Shown: positions 1-8,686, counted from the first letter of the stretch. The stretch is DNA of 64,000 nucleotides from Micromonospora sp. CCTCC AA 2012012 (GCF_040499845.1 NZ_CP159342.1:124001-188000); one strand, 5' to 3'. Program-made: numbers and translations. The notes: a model not told the origin generated them from the sequence alone.

Positions 1-2
1 GG

Positions 3-377
3 CTCGGCTGGCACGACCTGCTCAAGGCGGTCTGGTCCGGGCGCGAGCTGACCGTCACCCCGGCCGAGCGGGTCGCCGAGCGTGACGACTACCTGGTCGT
101 CGCGGACTGCCCGGCCGAGACCTACCTGCTGCTCGACCCGGGTGAGTTGCCGCACCAGGTGCGGGCCCGGGTGACCCGTTCGGTGGCGTACACCGCGCAC
201 CACGCGGTGCCCGGCGGCGGCGGCCGGATCGCCGCCCGCCGGGTGCCCGGCGTCGACGGGCTGACCTGGACGGTCCGCTACGACCCGGGCACGCCCACCG
301 ACGACGAGGCGGTGACCGCGGAGACCGACCGGCTGGTCGCCGCCGCCCGCGCCGCCACCGCCCCCGTCGACGGCTGA
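3..377 (+). CDS. C-terminal part of an unrecognised protein (5' end outside window)
   Basis: An open frame runs in from the left edge and ends at a TGA at 375-377, giving about 124 visible residues. I do not recognise the family. The visible part is a soluble alpha/beta-looking sequence with no membrane segment, an acidic stretch near the end (PTDDEAVTAETDR) and no cysteine-rich or catalytic motif I can name. Codon use matches the neighbours (GC-rich third positions), so it is coding. It is convergent with the TAXI lipoprotein gene, with three bases between the stop codons. Confidence 0.7.
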   Translation, partial: LGWHDLLKAVWSGRELTVTPAERVAERDDYLVVADCPAETYLLLDPGELPHQVRARVTRSVAYTAHHAVPGGGGRIAARRVPGVDGLTWTVRYDPGTPTDDEAVTAETDRLVAAARAATAPVDG

Positions 378-388
378 CCCTCAGCCGT
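370..388. terminator. Hairpin spanning both convergent stop codons
   Basis: ACGGCTGA and TCAGCCGT form a perfect 8-bp stem around a CCC loop. The stop codons of the left-edge gene and of the TAXI gene lie in opposite arms, so it could act as a short bidirectional terminator. There is no T-tract, and part of the symmetry follows trivially from two convergent TGA stops. Confidence 0.4.
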
Positions 389-1352
389 TCCGGTAGTACC
401 GGGCCGCGCCGGGGTGCAGCGGGATGGGATCGGTACGCGCCCCGCTCTCCCGGGTGAAGTTGCCCGCCTCCGGGTGCACCTTGACCAGGTCGCCCTGATA
501 GGTGAAGAGCAGCCGGGTCAGGTCGTACGCGAGCTGGTCGGGCATGTCCGCGCTGACCAGGATCACGTTCGCCACGGTGACCGTCGGGGTGGAGGTGGCC
601 GTGCCGTACACCTCCTTCGGCAGGGCCGCGGTGGTGTAGACCGAGCCGTACCGGGTGGTGAGCGGGTCGATCAGGTCGGCGACGGGCAGCAGCACGAACT
701 CTCCCGGTGCGGTGGAGAGCAGGTCCTTGATGCCGGGCGTCGGCAGGCCGCCGGAGAAGAACATCGCGTCCAGGGTGCCCGCCCGCATCCGCTTCACCGT
801 CTCCGGCAGCGACAGCGTGAACCGCCGGACGTCCCGGTCCGGGTCCATGCCGGAGGCGGTCAGCAGCCGACCGGCGATGATGTCGGTGCCGGACTTCGGC
901 GAACCGGTGGAGATCCGCCTGCCGCGCAGCTCGGCGAAGTTCCTGATCTTCGCGTCGCTCCGGACGATCACGTGGGTGTAGTTGGTGTAGACCCGGGCCA
1001 GCGCCCGGACCGGCTGCGGGTGGCCGGCGAACGCGCCCCGCCCGGCCACCGCGTCCGCCGCCGTGTCGGCGAGGCTGAAACCGATCTCCATGTCGCCGCT
1101 GACCAACCGGTTGATGTTGTCCACCGACGCGCCGGTCGGCTCGGCCCGTGCCTCGTACCCGGGCAGGTGCCGGCTGATCACGTCCGCGTAGCCGCCGCCG
1201 AGCTGGTAGTACACGCCCGTGGTGTTGCCGGTGGCGAGGAAGATGCGGCCCTCGTGCCAGGCCCGCGGCCCTCGGTCCGGGGCACCGCAGCCGGCCGCCG
1301 CGAGGACGGCCACCAGCAGGGCGGCCAGCAGCCTCGGCGGGCGACGCGTCAC
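381..1352 (-). CDS. TAXI-family TRAP transporter substrate-binding lipoprotein (copy 1)
   Basis: A periplasmic-type solute-binding protein of the TAXI (TRAP-associated extracytoplasmic immunogenic) family, expected to deliver an organic anion to a TRAP permease at the outer face of the membrane. The N-terminus is a lipoprotein signal (RR, then a hydrophobic stretch, then AAAGC with Cys22). Family hallmarks follow: GNTTGVYYQLGGG near residue 42, TGASVDNI, and the STGSPKSGT block near residue 150. At 323 aa it has the usual length. The GTG start overlaps the TGA of the upstream roadblock gene (GTGA), so translation is coupled. It is the last gene of the 7390-to-381 operon and a divergent paralogue of the binding protein at 4197-5216; the substrate is unknown. 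Confidence 0.9.
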   Translation of the reverse strand: MTRRPPRLLAALLVAVLAAAGCGAPDRGPRAWHEGRIFLATGNTTGVYYQLGGGYADVISRHLPGYEARAEPTGASVDNINRLVSGDMEIGFSLADTAADAVAGRGAFAGHPQPVRALARVYTNYTHVIVRSDAKIRNFAELRGRRISTGSPKSGTDIIAGRLLTASGMDPDRDVRRFTLSLPETVKRMRAGTLDAMFFSGGLPTPGIKDLLSTAPGEFVLLPVADLIDPLTTRYGSVYTTAALPKEVYGTATSTPTVTVANVILVSADMPDQLAYDLTRLLFTYQGDLVKVHPEAGNFTRESGARTDPIPLHPGAARYYRNG

Positions 1353-1741
1353 GCCCGGACCGCCGGTTCCAGCGCCTCCGCCACCCGCTGGACCAGCATC
1401 GCCGTCTCGTAGCCGATCTGACCCAGGTCGCAGCCCGGCGCGGCGAGCACCCCGACCAGCGCGCGTTCGCCGACCGCCATCACCAGCAGCACCCCGCCGT
1501 CCATGTCGACGATCTGCTGGCGTACCCGACCGGCCGACATCAGCCGGGCGGCGCCGACGGTGAGGCTGGCCAGGCCGCTGATCACGGCGGCGAGCTGGTC
1601 CACCTGGTCGGTCGAGAGGTCGGGCGACGCGGCCAGCCGCAGCCCGTCGCCGGAGACCGCCAGGGCGTGCGACACGTCCGGTACCTGCTCGGCGAAGTTC
1701 GCCAGGAGCCAGTCGAGGCCGGTGCTGACGGAGGGGGTCAT
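1349..1741 (-). CDS. Roadblock/LC7-domain protein (CvnB-like)
   Basis: A 130-residue single-domain roadblock/LC7 protein. The sequence (LDWLLANFAEQVPDVSHALA, then SGDGLRLAAS and the DQLAAVISGLASLT helix) matches the CvnB proteins encoded in actinobacterial 'conservons', where they sit between a sensor kinase and a small GTPase and are thought to act as GTPase-associated regulators. It overlaps the kinase gene upstream by ATGA and the TAXI gene downstream by GTGA. The usual conservon partners, a DUF742 protein and a Ras-like GTPase, are absent here. What it regulates in this operon is unknown. Confidence 0.88.
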   Translation of the reverse strand: MTPSVSTGLDWLLANFAEQVPDVSHALAVSGDGLRLAASPDLSTDQVDQLAAVISGLASLTVGAARLMSAGRVRQQIVDMDGGVLLVMAVGERALVGVLAAPGCDLGQIGYETAMLVQRVAEALEPAVRA

Positions 1742-4131
1742 TCGGATCTCCCGTGTGGTGTGGTGTGCGGGGTACGACGCATCGCGGTGGCCACGCCCTC
1801 GGCGAGCGCGGACAACCGGGCCCGCACCACCTCCGGGTCGAGCAGGTCGTCGGCGGGCCGCGACGGTGGCATCTCGTGCAGCGGGGCGGGCAGTTGACCG
1901 CCCCGGGTACGACGGGGCAGACCGGCCGGGGTCACCGGAGCCGGTCCGGCCGCCGGGGCGGGCTCCGGCAGCCCGGCCACCCGGGCGGTGCCCCGGACCG
2001 TGCCGGTACGCGCCACCGGCGGCAGGGTGACGGTGGTCGCCCGGCGCAGGCTGTCCGGGTCCGGTGGGGTGGTGACCAGCTCCCGGGACGGTCCCGGCTC
2101 CGCCGACGGGCCGACGGCGGAGTCGGCACGGGGGTGGAACCAGGGAGCCGCCGCGGCGGTGACCGGACGGCGGGCGACCGGGGCGGGGCTGCGCGAGACC
2201 GAGTCGACCCGGGTCAGCACCGCCTCCGGCACCTCCACCTGGGCGACGGTGCCGCTGCCGGCGTGGTGCAGCTGCACCCGCACCCCGAGCCGGGCCGCCA
2301 GGTGCGCCACCACGTGCAGGCCCATGCTGCCGGCGGCGGCGCTGGAGAGCATGGCCGGCGCGGCCAGCCGCTCGTTGATCACGGTGAGCCGGCCCTCGCT
2401 GATGCCGATGCCCTGGTCGTGCACGCGCAGGGTGAGCCCGTCGACCGTACGACGACCGTCGACCAGCACCGGAGTGTGCGGGGGCGAGTAGAGGGTGGCG
2501 TTCTCCAGCAACTCGGCCAGCAGGTGCGCCAGGTTGCCCACCGCGCTGCCGTGCACCGCCGCCAGCGGCACGTCCACCTCCACCCGCAGGTACTCCTCGA
2601 TCTCCGAGGCGGCGGCGCGGACCACGTCGGCGAGCAGGTGCGCGCCCTCGTGCCCGCGCCCCGGCTCGCCACCCGCCAGGACCAGCAGGTTCTCGCCGTT
2701 GCGCCGCATCCGGGCGGCCAGGTGGTCCAGCGCGAAGAGACGGGCCAGGGCGTCCGGGTCGGTCTCCTCCCGCTCGAACTCGTCGAGCAGCCGCAGCTGG
2801 CGGGTGATCAGCGTACGGATGCGGCGGGCCAGTGCCTCCGCCATCCGGGTCACGTCCATCCGCAGCTCGGCCTGCTCGCCGGCCAGCCGCAGCGCGGCCC
2901 GGTTCACCGTGTCGAACGCCTCGGCGACCTGGGCCACCTCGTCCCGGCCCCGTCGTATCCCGGCGGTCAGCCGGGTCGCGGAACCCTCGCCGGGGGTGCC
3001 CTCGCCGGCCGCGATCGCGGTGATCCGCTCCGGCAGTTCCCGGTGCGCCATGGTGAGCGCGGCGACCCGCAGCCGGCGCAGCCGTCGGCTGGTCCGCACC
3101 GCCAGCAGGATCGCGGTGGCCAGCGAGGCGAGCGCGATCGTGCTGGTCGCCCCGGCCGTGAGCAGAGCCCGCCGCCGGGCGGTACGCGCCAGCTCGGCGG
3201 CGTCCCGGTCGAGGTCCTCGGAGAGTTCCCGGCCGAGCAGGTTGTACCGGCGGATCGTCCCGCTCTGCGCGACGTACCAGGCGTCGGCGTCGGTCTTCAG
3301 CCCGGCCGGTGCGCTGTCGGCGGCGAGCGCGCCGGCACGCAGCCGCTCGGCGGTGGCCACGTCGGTCCCGGTCACCAGGCGGGACCAGGCGGCGGCCGCC
3401 GGCCCGCTGGCGATCCGGGAGAACTCGGCCTGCCGCTGTTCCCGGGCGCCCCGCAGCTCACCGAGCCGGGCCAGGTCCCCGTCGGCCAGCGTGCCCCGGA
3501 TGAAGATCGCCCGGAGCCGGTCGCGTTCGAGGGCGGCCAGGTGCTCCTGCGCCGCCACCGCGGCGACCTCCCGGGCCCCGTTGGCCAGCCCGGCGTCGCG
3601 CAGCTGGGCCGGTAGCGCGTCCGCCACCGCCAGCAGCGACTCCACCATGGACCCGTACGCCGGGTCGGCGGTCTCGGCGACCAGCGCCAGGTTCCTGGTC
3701 GGGTCGAGCCGACCGAGCTGCCCGTCCGCCTCCTCCAGCACCCGGACCAGGTCCGGTGCCGCCCCGCGGGCCGCCCGGCTGGCCGAGCGGTACCGGTCGA
3801 CGGCGGTGTCCACCCGCAGCCGCTGCGCGTCCACCAGCGGCCGGCCCGACGAGCCGCCCCGCTGGCGCAGGGCCGACGTCTCGCCGAGTTCCTGCTCCAG
3901 TTCGTGCACGAGGCGGACGGTGGCGGTGGCGGTGCCGGCCAGCACCCGGGCCCGGTCGGCGTCGGCGGACGCGTCGAGGGCGGTCCCGGTCTGGGGCGCG
4001 CCCAGCACGATCAGCCCGACGGTCGCCACCAGGATCGGGGCGAGCAGCTGGGTGCGTACCGATCGGAGCTGGTCGGTGGCGTCGTCGGGTCGGTGGTGCC
4101 GGCGTACGCGGGCGGGTGCGGGGAGCGGCAC
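1738..4131 (-). CDS. CvnA-like membrane sensor histidine kinase with nitrate/nitrite-sensing-type extracellular domain
   Basis: About 797 aa from a GTG at 4131 preceded by GGGAG; the open frame extends further upstream, but that part lies antisense-like over the TAXI2 gene and is not protein-like. Layout: short cytoplasmic N-terminus, TM1 (LLAPILVATVGLIVLGA), a helical extracellular region of the NIT type (about residues 50-310), TM2 (TSTIALASLATAILLAV), a HAMP-like linker, the CvnA-type helical block with RRNGENLLVLAGG, and a HATPase_c domain with ELLENATLYSPP (N box) and DQGIGIS (G1 box). The last 150 residues are a Pro/Ala-rich tail. No typical phospho-accepting H-box is obvious, as in other CvnA proteins. 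It is coupled to the roadblock gene. A sensor working with the TAXI transporter is an inference from the operon. Confidence 0.85.
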   Translation of the reverse strand: MPLPAPARVRRHHRPDDATDQLRSVRTQLLAPILVATVGLIVLGAPQTGTALDASADADRARVLAGTATATVRLVHELEQELGETSALRQRGGSSGRPLVDAQRLRVDTAVDRYRSASRAARGAAPDLVRVLEEADGQLGRLDPTRNLALVAETADPAYGSMVESLLAVADALPAQLRDAGLANGAREVAAVAAQEHLAALERDRLRAIFIRGTLADGDLARLGELRGAREQRQAEFSRIASGPAAAAWSRLVTGTDVATAERLRAGALAADSAPAGLKTDADAWYVAQSGTIRRYNLLGRELSEDLDRDAAELARTARRRALLTAGATSTIALASLATAILLAVRTSRRLRRLRVAALTMAHRELPERITAIAAGEGTPGEGSATRLTAGIRRGRDEVAQVAEAFDTVNRAALRLAGEQAELRMDVTRMAEALARRIRTLITRQLRLLDEFEREETDPDALARLFALDHLAARMRRNGENLLVLAGGEPGRGHEGAHLLADVVRAAASEIEEYLRVEVDVPLAAVHGSAVGNLAHLLAELLENATLYSPPHTPVLVDGRRTVDGLTLRVHDQGIGISEGRLTVINERLAAPAMLSSAAAGSMGLHVVAHLAARLGVRVQLHHAGSGTVAQVEVPEAVLTRVDSVSRSPAPVARRPVTAAAAPWFHPRADSAVGPSAEPGPSRELVTTPPDPDSLRRATTVTLPPVARTGTVRGTARVAGLPEPAPAAGPAPVTPAGLPRRTRGGQLPAPLHEMPPSRPADDLLDPEVVRARLSALAEGVATAMRRTPHTTPHGRSE

Positions 4132-4156
4132 GGGGTCTCCCGGTGAGGGGTCGGGA

Positions 4157-4189
4157 GCGCCGGGCCCGGGGGTCTGCCGGGCCCGGCGC
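4157..4189 (-). terminator. Strong intercistronic hairpin between TAXI2 and kinase genes
   Basis: GCGCCGGGCCCGG and CCGGGCCCGGCGC form a perfect 13-bp GC stem with a 7-nt loop, immediately after the TAXI2 stop and before the kinase GTG. It has no T-tract. It could partially terminate or stabilise the mRNA, which would make the binding protein more abundant than the kinase. Confidence 0.6.
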
Positions 4190-4196
4190 CGGTGGG

Positions 4197-5216
4197 TCAG
4201 CTCGCGCCGAGGTCCTGCAACGCCTTCGCCGCACCCCGGTGCAGCGGCACCGGGTCGGTCTTGCGGGCGTTCTCCAGGGCGATGCCCTTCGCGGCCGGGT
4301 TCGCCTGGGCCAGCGCGTCCTTCCTGTCGAAGACGGTCCGGGTGATCGCGCAGGCCACGTCGGCGTCCAGGTCCTTGCGGACCAGCAGCACGTTCGGCAC
4401 CACGATGGTCGGGGTGTCCGCCGCCGTCCGGTAGACGTCCGCCTTGATCGTGCCGGCCTGGTAGGCCGGGTTCAGCTCGGTCATCTTGGGCAGCAGCGGG
4501 GTGATGTCGAGGAACTTCACCTTGTCGCCGGACGTGGTGAACAGGTCCGTCACCCCGCCGGTCGGGACGCCGCCGGACCAGAAGAAGCCGTCGATGCTGC
4601 CGTCCTTCATCCCGTCCACGGTCTTGGCCAGGTCCAGCCGCTGGGCCTGCACGTCCTTGGCCGGGTCGAGGCCGGCGGCGGTGAGCAGCCGGTTGGCGAT
4701 GACCTCGGTACCGGACTTGGGGGAGCCGGTGGAGATCTTCTTGCCCTTCATGTCGGCGACCGAGGTGATCCCGGCGTCGGACCGGACGACGACCTGGGTG
4801 TAGTTGTCGTAGATCCGGGCGAGCGCCTCCACCGGCTGCGGCGCGGTGAAGCTGCCCTTGCCCTGCACGGCGTTGACGGCGGTGTCGAAGAGCGAGAAGG
4901 CGACGTCGTACTGGCCGCCGACGAGCTGCTCGATGTTCTGCACGGAGGCGCCGGTCTCGGCGGCGGTGCCGGTGAGCTTGCCGCCGGTGGCGCCGGAGAG
5001 CTGACCGGCCAGCGCGTTGCCGACGACGTAGTAGACGCCGGTGGCGTTGCCGGTGGCGATGCCGACCCGGGTCTCCTTGGTGACCTTGCAGGTGATCTCG
5101 CTGGCGGCGTCGTCCTTCGCCGCTCCGTCCTGACGGCCCCCGCATCCGGCGGCGCCGGCCGCGACGAGGGCCAGCGCACCCACGCCCGCGGCGATCCGCA
5201 CGTTGATCCGTCTCAC
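4197..5216 (-). CDS. TAXI-family TRAP transporter substrate-binding lipoprotein (copy 2)
   Basis: 339 aa from a GTG at 5216 preceded by GGAGGAG, one of the best ribosome-binding sites in the operon. The lipoprotein signal ends in GAAGC (Cys25). TAXI hallmarks are GNATGVYYVVGN, TGASVQNIEQL, DNYTQVVVRSDAGI and STGSPKSGTEVIANRLL. It closely resembles the product of 381-1352, so two binding proteins flank the kinase-roadblock pair. The start overlaps the end of the permease gene by 4 nt. As the gene directly after the fused permease, it is the most likely primary binding protein for that transporter. Confidence 0.92.
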   Translation of the reverse strand: MRRINVRIAAGVGALALVAAGAAGCGGRQDGAAKDDAASEITCKVTKETRVGIATGNATGVYYVVGNALAGQLSGATGGKLTGTAAETGASVQNIEQLVGGQYDVAFSLFDTAVNAVQGKGSFTAPQPVEALARIYDNYTQVVVRSDAGITSVADMKGKKISTGSPKSGTEVIANRLLTAAGLDPAKDVQAQRLDLAKTVDGMKDGSIDGFFWSGGVPTGGVTDLFTTSGDKVKFLDITPLLPKMTELNPAYQAGTIKADVYRTAADTPTIVVPNVLLVRKDLDADVACAITRTVFDRKDALAQANPAAKGIALENARKTDPVPLHRGAAKALQDLGAS

Positions 5217-7390
5217 TGTGTCTCCTCCCCATGGTGCACCGGTTGTCCTGCCGACGGTCCGCCGGCACGGCCGGCGGATCCGCGTCGTACGAGCACACCC
5301 GCGACCATCACGGCGGCGGAGAGCACGCCGATGGTGACGGGCACGGGTTCCAGCCAGAGCAGCGTCACCCCGGCGAACGCGCCGAGCAGCCGCTCCGGCA
5401 CGCCGGCCGGGCCGACGCCGGGCAGCCAGCCGCCCGCCGCAACGGCGAGCACGGCGACGCCGAGCGCCCCGACCGCCCCGGCGACCGCGATCCGGCCCGG
5501 GCCGCCGATGCCGAGCAGTCCCAGCCCGGCCGGGGTGATCACGAAGGCGATCGGGATCAGGTACGCGGGCAGCGCGTACCGCAGGGTCTGCCACATGGTC
5601 GGCACCAGCCGGCCGCCGGTCACCGCGGCGGCGGCCACGGCGGCGAGCGCGGTCGGCGGCGACACCTCGGAGAGCACCGCGAAGTAGAAGACGAACATGG
5701 CGGCGGCGGGCGCGGCGACGCCGAGGTTCAGCAGCGCCGGCCCGATGATCACCCAACCGATCACGAAGGACGCGGTGACCGGCACGGCCAGCCCGAGCAG
5801 GCTGAGCGCGACGGCGGCGAGGAGCGCGGTGAGCGCGAGCACCACCGCCGGTTCCGCGCTCACCGTCCGGGCCCCGCCGACCAGCAGCGCGGCGGCCTGC
5901 GGGCCGAGCCCGGTCTTCGTGGTCGTCGCGGTGATGATGCCCGCCGCCGCGCAGACCGCGCTCACCGCGAGCACCCCGCGTACGCCGTTGCCGAGCGCGG
6001 CGACCAGCCGGCGGGGCGTGAGCCGGTGCCGACGGTCCAGGAAGGACAGCGCGGCGGCGAGGACGGTGGCGATCACCACCGCCTTCGTCGCGGACGCACC
6101 GACGGCGAGCACCGCGATGATCACGATGAGCGAGAGGAAGTGGTAGCCGAAGCGGGCGAGCAGCCGCCACGCCGAGGCGGTCTCGATCACCACCGGGCGC
6201 ACCCCGGAGCGCCGGGCGTCGATCTCCACCGAGAGCAGGATGCCCAGGTAGTAGAGGATCGTCGGGACGGTCGCCCAGCCGAGCACCTGGAGGTAGGAGA
6301 CGCCGAGGTACTCGGCGATGATGAAGGCGGCGGCACCCAGGGTCGGCGGGGAGAGGATCGCGCCCACGCCGGCGGCGGCGAGCATCCCGCCGGCCCGCTC
6401 GGCCGGGTAGCCGGCGCGGCGCAGGATGGGCCAGGTGACCGCCCCGATGCTCACGGTCGTCGCGGCGCCCGAGCCGGAGACGGTGCCGAGCAGGAAGCCG
6501 GAGGCGACGGCGGTGCGGCCCGCGGCGGTCCGGGAGCGTCGGAAGGCGGCGGCGGAGAGTTCCACGAAGAACCGGCCGGCACCCGAGAGGTCGAGCACCG
6601 CGCCATAGATGGTGAAGAGCACGATGTACGACGCGGCGACGTCGAGCGGGGTGCCGTAGAAGCCGCTGTCGGAGTTGTAGAAGGCGTCGACGAGCTGGTC
6701 GAAGTCGAGCCCCGCGTGGGCCACCGGCCAGGACTGCGGCAGCAGCCCGCCGTAGTAGCCGTAGGCCAGGAAGAGCAGGCAGACCGCGGGCAGGATCCAG
6801 CCGGTGGTGCGCCGGCACGCCTCCAGCAGCAGGAGCAGCAGCGCCGTGCCCATCGCCACGTCCAGCGGGACCAGCAGCCCCTGCCGGTCGAGGAAGGCGT
6901 CGTACCCGCCGCCGCCGGAGCCGAGGGTCAGCGGGAGCACGGGATAGAGGCAGCTGACCAGGGCGGCGACGGCCAGGACCCAGTCGACCACGGTCGGCCC
7001 GGTCGGGCCGGCGCTGTCGGCGGGAGCCTCGGTGCGGGCCCGGCGGCGGGGGAGCGGCAGGTCCGCCGGGTACGCCAGGAACACCACCGGGAGCACCCCG
7101 GCCAGGAAAATGATCAGGTAGTACTTGCTGCCCTGGGCGAGCGGGAAGAAGACCTGCCAGAGCGCGAGCAGTGCGATCCCCACGGTCGCCGCGGTGACCA
7201 CGACATCGACCGGTCCGGTGAGGACGCGCCCCGGCTTCTCGTCCTCGAAGCGGGCGGCGAGTTCATGCGGGTCGTGGTGCGGGTGGGCGGGTCCGTCGTC
7301 CGTCCCCGCGGGTGGTGAGGCCGCGGAGAGGCCGCCGGAGGAGCGAACGGATGACACGAGGGGGCACGATACGCGAATGACGTACACCAC
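5213..7390 (-). CDS. TRAP transporter fused permease subunit (DctQ-DctM type)
   Basis: About 725 aa, highly hydrophobic, with roughly 17-18 predicted membrane segments. The N-terminal part (VVVTAATVGIALLALWQVFF onward) corresponds to the small DctQ-like half and the rest to the large DctM-like half, which is normal for TAXI-dependent TRAP systems. Characteristic DctM features include GFLLGTVSGSGAATT and SPPTLGAAAFIIAEYLG. Ion-driven import of an organic acid is the family function; the substrate cannot be read from sequence. The start is uncertain: GTG at 7390, 7387 or 7357, none with a clear Shine-Dalgarno sequence. It is the first gene of the operon. Confidence 0.9.
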   Translation of the reverse strand: MVYVIRVSCPLVSSVRSSGGLSAASPPAGTDDGPAHPHHDPHELAARFEDEKPGRVLTGPVDVVVTAATVGIALLALWQVFFPLAQGSKYYLIIFLAGVLPVVFLAYPADLPLPRRRARTEAPADSAGPTGPTVVDWVLAVAALVSCLYPVLPLTLGSGGGGYDAFLDRQGLLVPLDVAMGTALLLLLLEACRRTTGWILPAVCLLFLAYGYYGGLLPQSWPVAHAGLDFDQLVDAFYNSDSGFYGTPLDVAASYIVLFTIYGAVLDLSGAGRFFVELSAAAFRRSRTAAGRTAVASGFLLGTVSGSGAATTVSIGAVTWPILRRAGYPAERAGGMLAAAGVGAILSPPTLGAAAFIIAEYLGVSYLQVLGWATVPTILYYLGILLSVEIDARRSGVRPVVIETASAWRLLARFGYHFLSLIVIIAVLAVGASATKAVVIATVLAAALSFLDRRHRLTPRRLVAALGNGVRGVLAVSAVCAAAGIITATTTKTGLGPQAAALLVGGARTVSAEPAVVLALTALLAAVALSLLGLAVPVTASFVIGWVIIGPALLNLGVAAPAAAMFVFYFAVLSEVSPPTALAAVAAAAVTGGRLVPTMWQTLRYALPAYLIPIAFVITPAGLGLLGIGGPGRIAVAGAVGALGVAVLAVAAGGWLPGVGPAGVPERLLGAFAGVTLLWLEPVPVTIGVLSAAVMVAGVLVRRGSAGRAGGPSAGQPVHHGEETQ

Positions 7391-7704
7391 GGAACATTGC
7401 TGACCATGATTGCGCTAAGTCACGGAAATGCGGTCGCAATTACTCAGAGCACGATAATACTGAAACAATTTTCACAATGTTCTCGCTGGTTGGTGCGAGG
7501 TCCGCGGCTGCTCGACGGCGTCCGAAAACGGTCTGTCCACTATGGGGGATCTTGCCCGGTGGAAACGGGGGCGCGGCGGGTGTCCCGCCGGCCGGCGCGG
7601 GGATCACGATGAGTAGCGTGATAGCTCTGCGTAGTGCTCCTGGTGCCGTCCGCTCCGGTCGTTTATCGGTCGAAGGTGTCGGACCGGGCGGCTAGGGTCG
7701 GTCG
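7391..7704. promoter_or_regulatory. AT-richer divergent intergenic region
   Basis: This 314-bp gap separates the TRAP operon from the ABC ATPase gene. Positions 7391-7490 are much less GC-rich than the surroundings and probably hold the TRAP operon promoter. GAACATTG (7392-7399) and CAATGTTC (7475-7482) are an 8-bp inverted pair about 75 bp apart that could be paired regulator half-sites or chance. I see no gene and no convincing -35/-10 pair. Confidence 0.4.
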
Positions 7705-8637
7705 GTGACCACAGCGCAACCACTCATCCAGGCCCGGGGGCTGGTGAAGCGGTTCGGCGACTTCACCGCCGTCGACGGCATCGACGTCGAGGTACGTCCC
7801 GGCGAGGCGTTCGGCTTCCTCGGGCCGAACGGCGCGGGCAAGTCCTCCACCATGCGGATGATCGGCTGCATCTCCCCGCCCACCGGCGGCGAGCTGCGCA
7901 TCCTCGGCATGGACCCGGTCCGCCAGGGCACCGCCATCCGGGCCCGGCTGGGCGTCTGCCCCCAGCTGGACAACCTCGACCCCGAGCTGACCGTCCGGGA
8001 GAACCTGACCACCTACGCGCGCTACTTCGGCATCCCGCGTCGGGTCGCCCGGGAGCGGGCCGCCGAGCTGCTCGACTTCGTCCAGCTCACCGAGCGGGCC
8101 GACAGCAAGGTCGAGCCGCTCTCCGGCGGCATGAAACGCCGACTGACGATCGCCCGCTCGCTGGTCAACAACCCGGAGATCGTGCTGCTCGACGAGCCGA
8201 CCACCGGCCTCGACCCGCAGGCCCGCCACCTGGTCTGGGAACGACTGTTCCGGCTCAAGCAGCAGGGCGTCACGCTGGTGCTCACCACGCACTACATGGA
8301 CGAGGCCGAGCAGCTCTGCGACCGGCTCGTGGTGATGGACGGCGGCCGGATCGTCGCCGAGGGCTCGCCCCGTGCGCTGATCGAGGAGCACTCGACCCGC
8401 GAGGTGGTGGAGCTGCGCTTCACCGCCGAGTCGCAGGAGCCCTTCGCCGGCAAGCTCGACGGCCTGGGCGAGCGGGTCGAGGTGCTGCCGGACCGGATCC
8501 TGCTCTATGTCTCCGACGGGGACGCCGCGGTCGAGCAGGTCACCGCGCGCGGTCTGGCCCCGGCCAGCGTGCTGGTCCGGCGCAGCAGCCTGGAGGACGT
8601 CTTCCTGCACCTCACCGGCCGCACCCTGGTCGACTGA
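7705..8637 (+). CDS. ABC transporter ATP-binding protein (DrrA/NodI type exporter)
   Basis: 310 aa from GTG. It is a complete ABC ATPase: Walker A GPNGAGKSS (about residue 45), Q-loop VCPQLDNLD, signature LSGGMKRRL, Walker B IVLLDEPTTGLD and H-loop TTHYMDEAEQ, followed by a C-terminal extension typical of DrrA/NodI ATPases (VRRSSLEDVFLHLTGR). These partner with ABC-2 permeases to export small lipophilic molecules. No permease adjoins it; a strong hairpin follows the stop at once. The nearest unpaired permeases are at 13215-14831, 4.6 kb downstream on the same strand, and are its likely partners. Confidence 0.93.
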   Translation: MTTAQPLIQARGLVKRFGDFTAVDGIDVEVRPGEAFGFLGPNGAGKSSTMRMIGCISPPTGGELRILGMDPVRQGTAIRARLGVCPQLDNLDPELTVRENLTTYARYFGIPRRVARERAAELLDFVQLTERADSKVEPLSGGMKRRLTIARSLVNNPEIVLLDEPTTGLDPQARHLVWERLFRLKQQGVTLVLTTHYMDEAEQLCDRLVVMDGGRIVAEGSPRALIEEHSTREVVELRFTAESQEPFAGKLDGLGERVEVLPDRILLYVSDGDAAVEQVTARGLAPASVLVRRSSLEDVFLHLTGRTLVD

Positions 8638-8648
8638 TCCCTCGTGGC

Positions 8649-8679
8649 GCCGGTCCGGCGCCAGAGGCGCCGGACCGGC
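8649..8679. terminator. Bidirectional terminator hairpin
   Basis: A perfect 14-bp stem (GCCGGTCCGGCGCC with its complement) closed by an AGA loop lies between the ABC ATPase stop and the convergent stop at 8687. It has no T-run, as is usual in actinomycetes. Confidence 0.75.
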
Positions 8680-8686
8680 CGCGCGG

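Noticed and set aside
4132..5298. N-terminal extension of the CvnA-like kinase to an ATG near 5298
   Set aside because: The extension overlaps the TAXI2 gene in another frame and reads as Arg/Gly-rich non-protein sequence, while the GTG at 4131 has a good ribosome-binding site and a normal start for the family.
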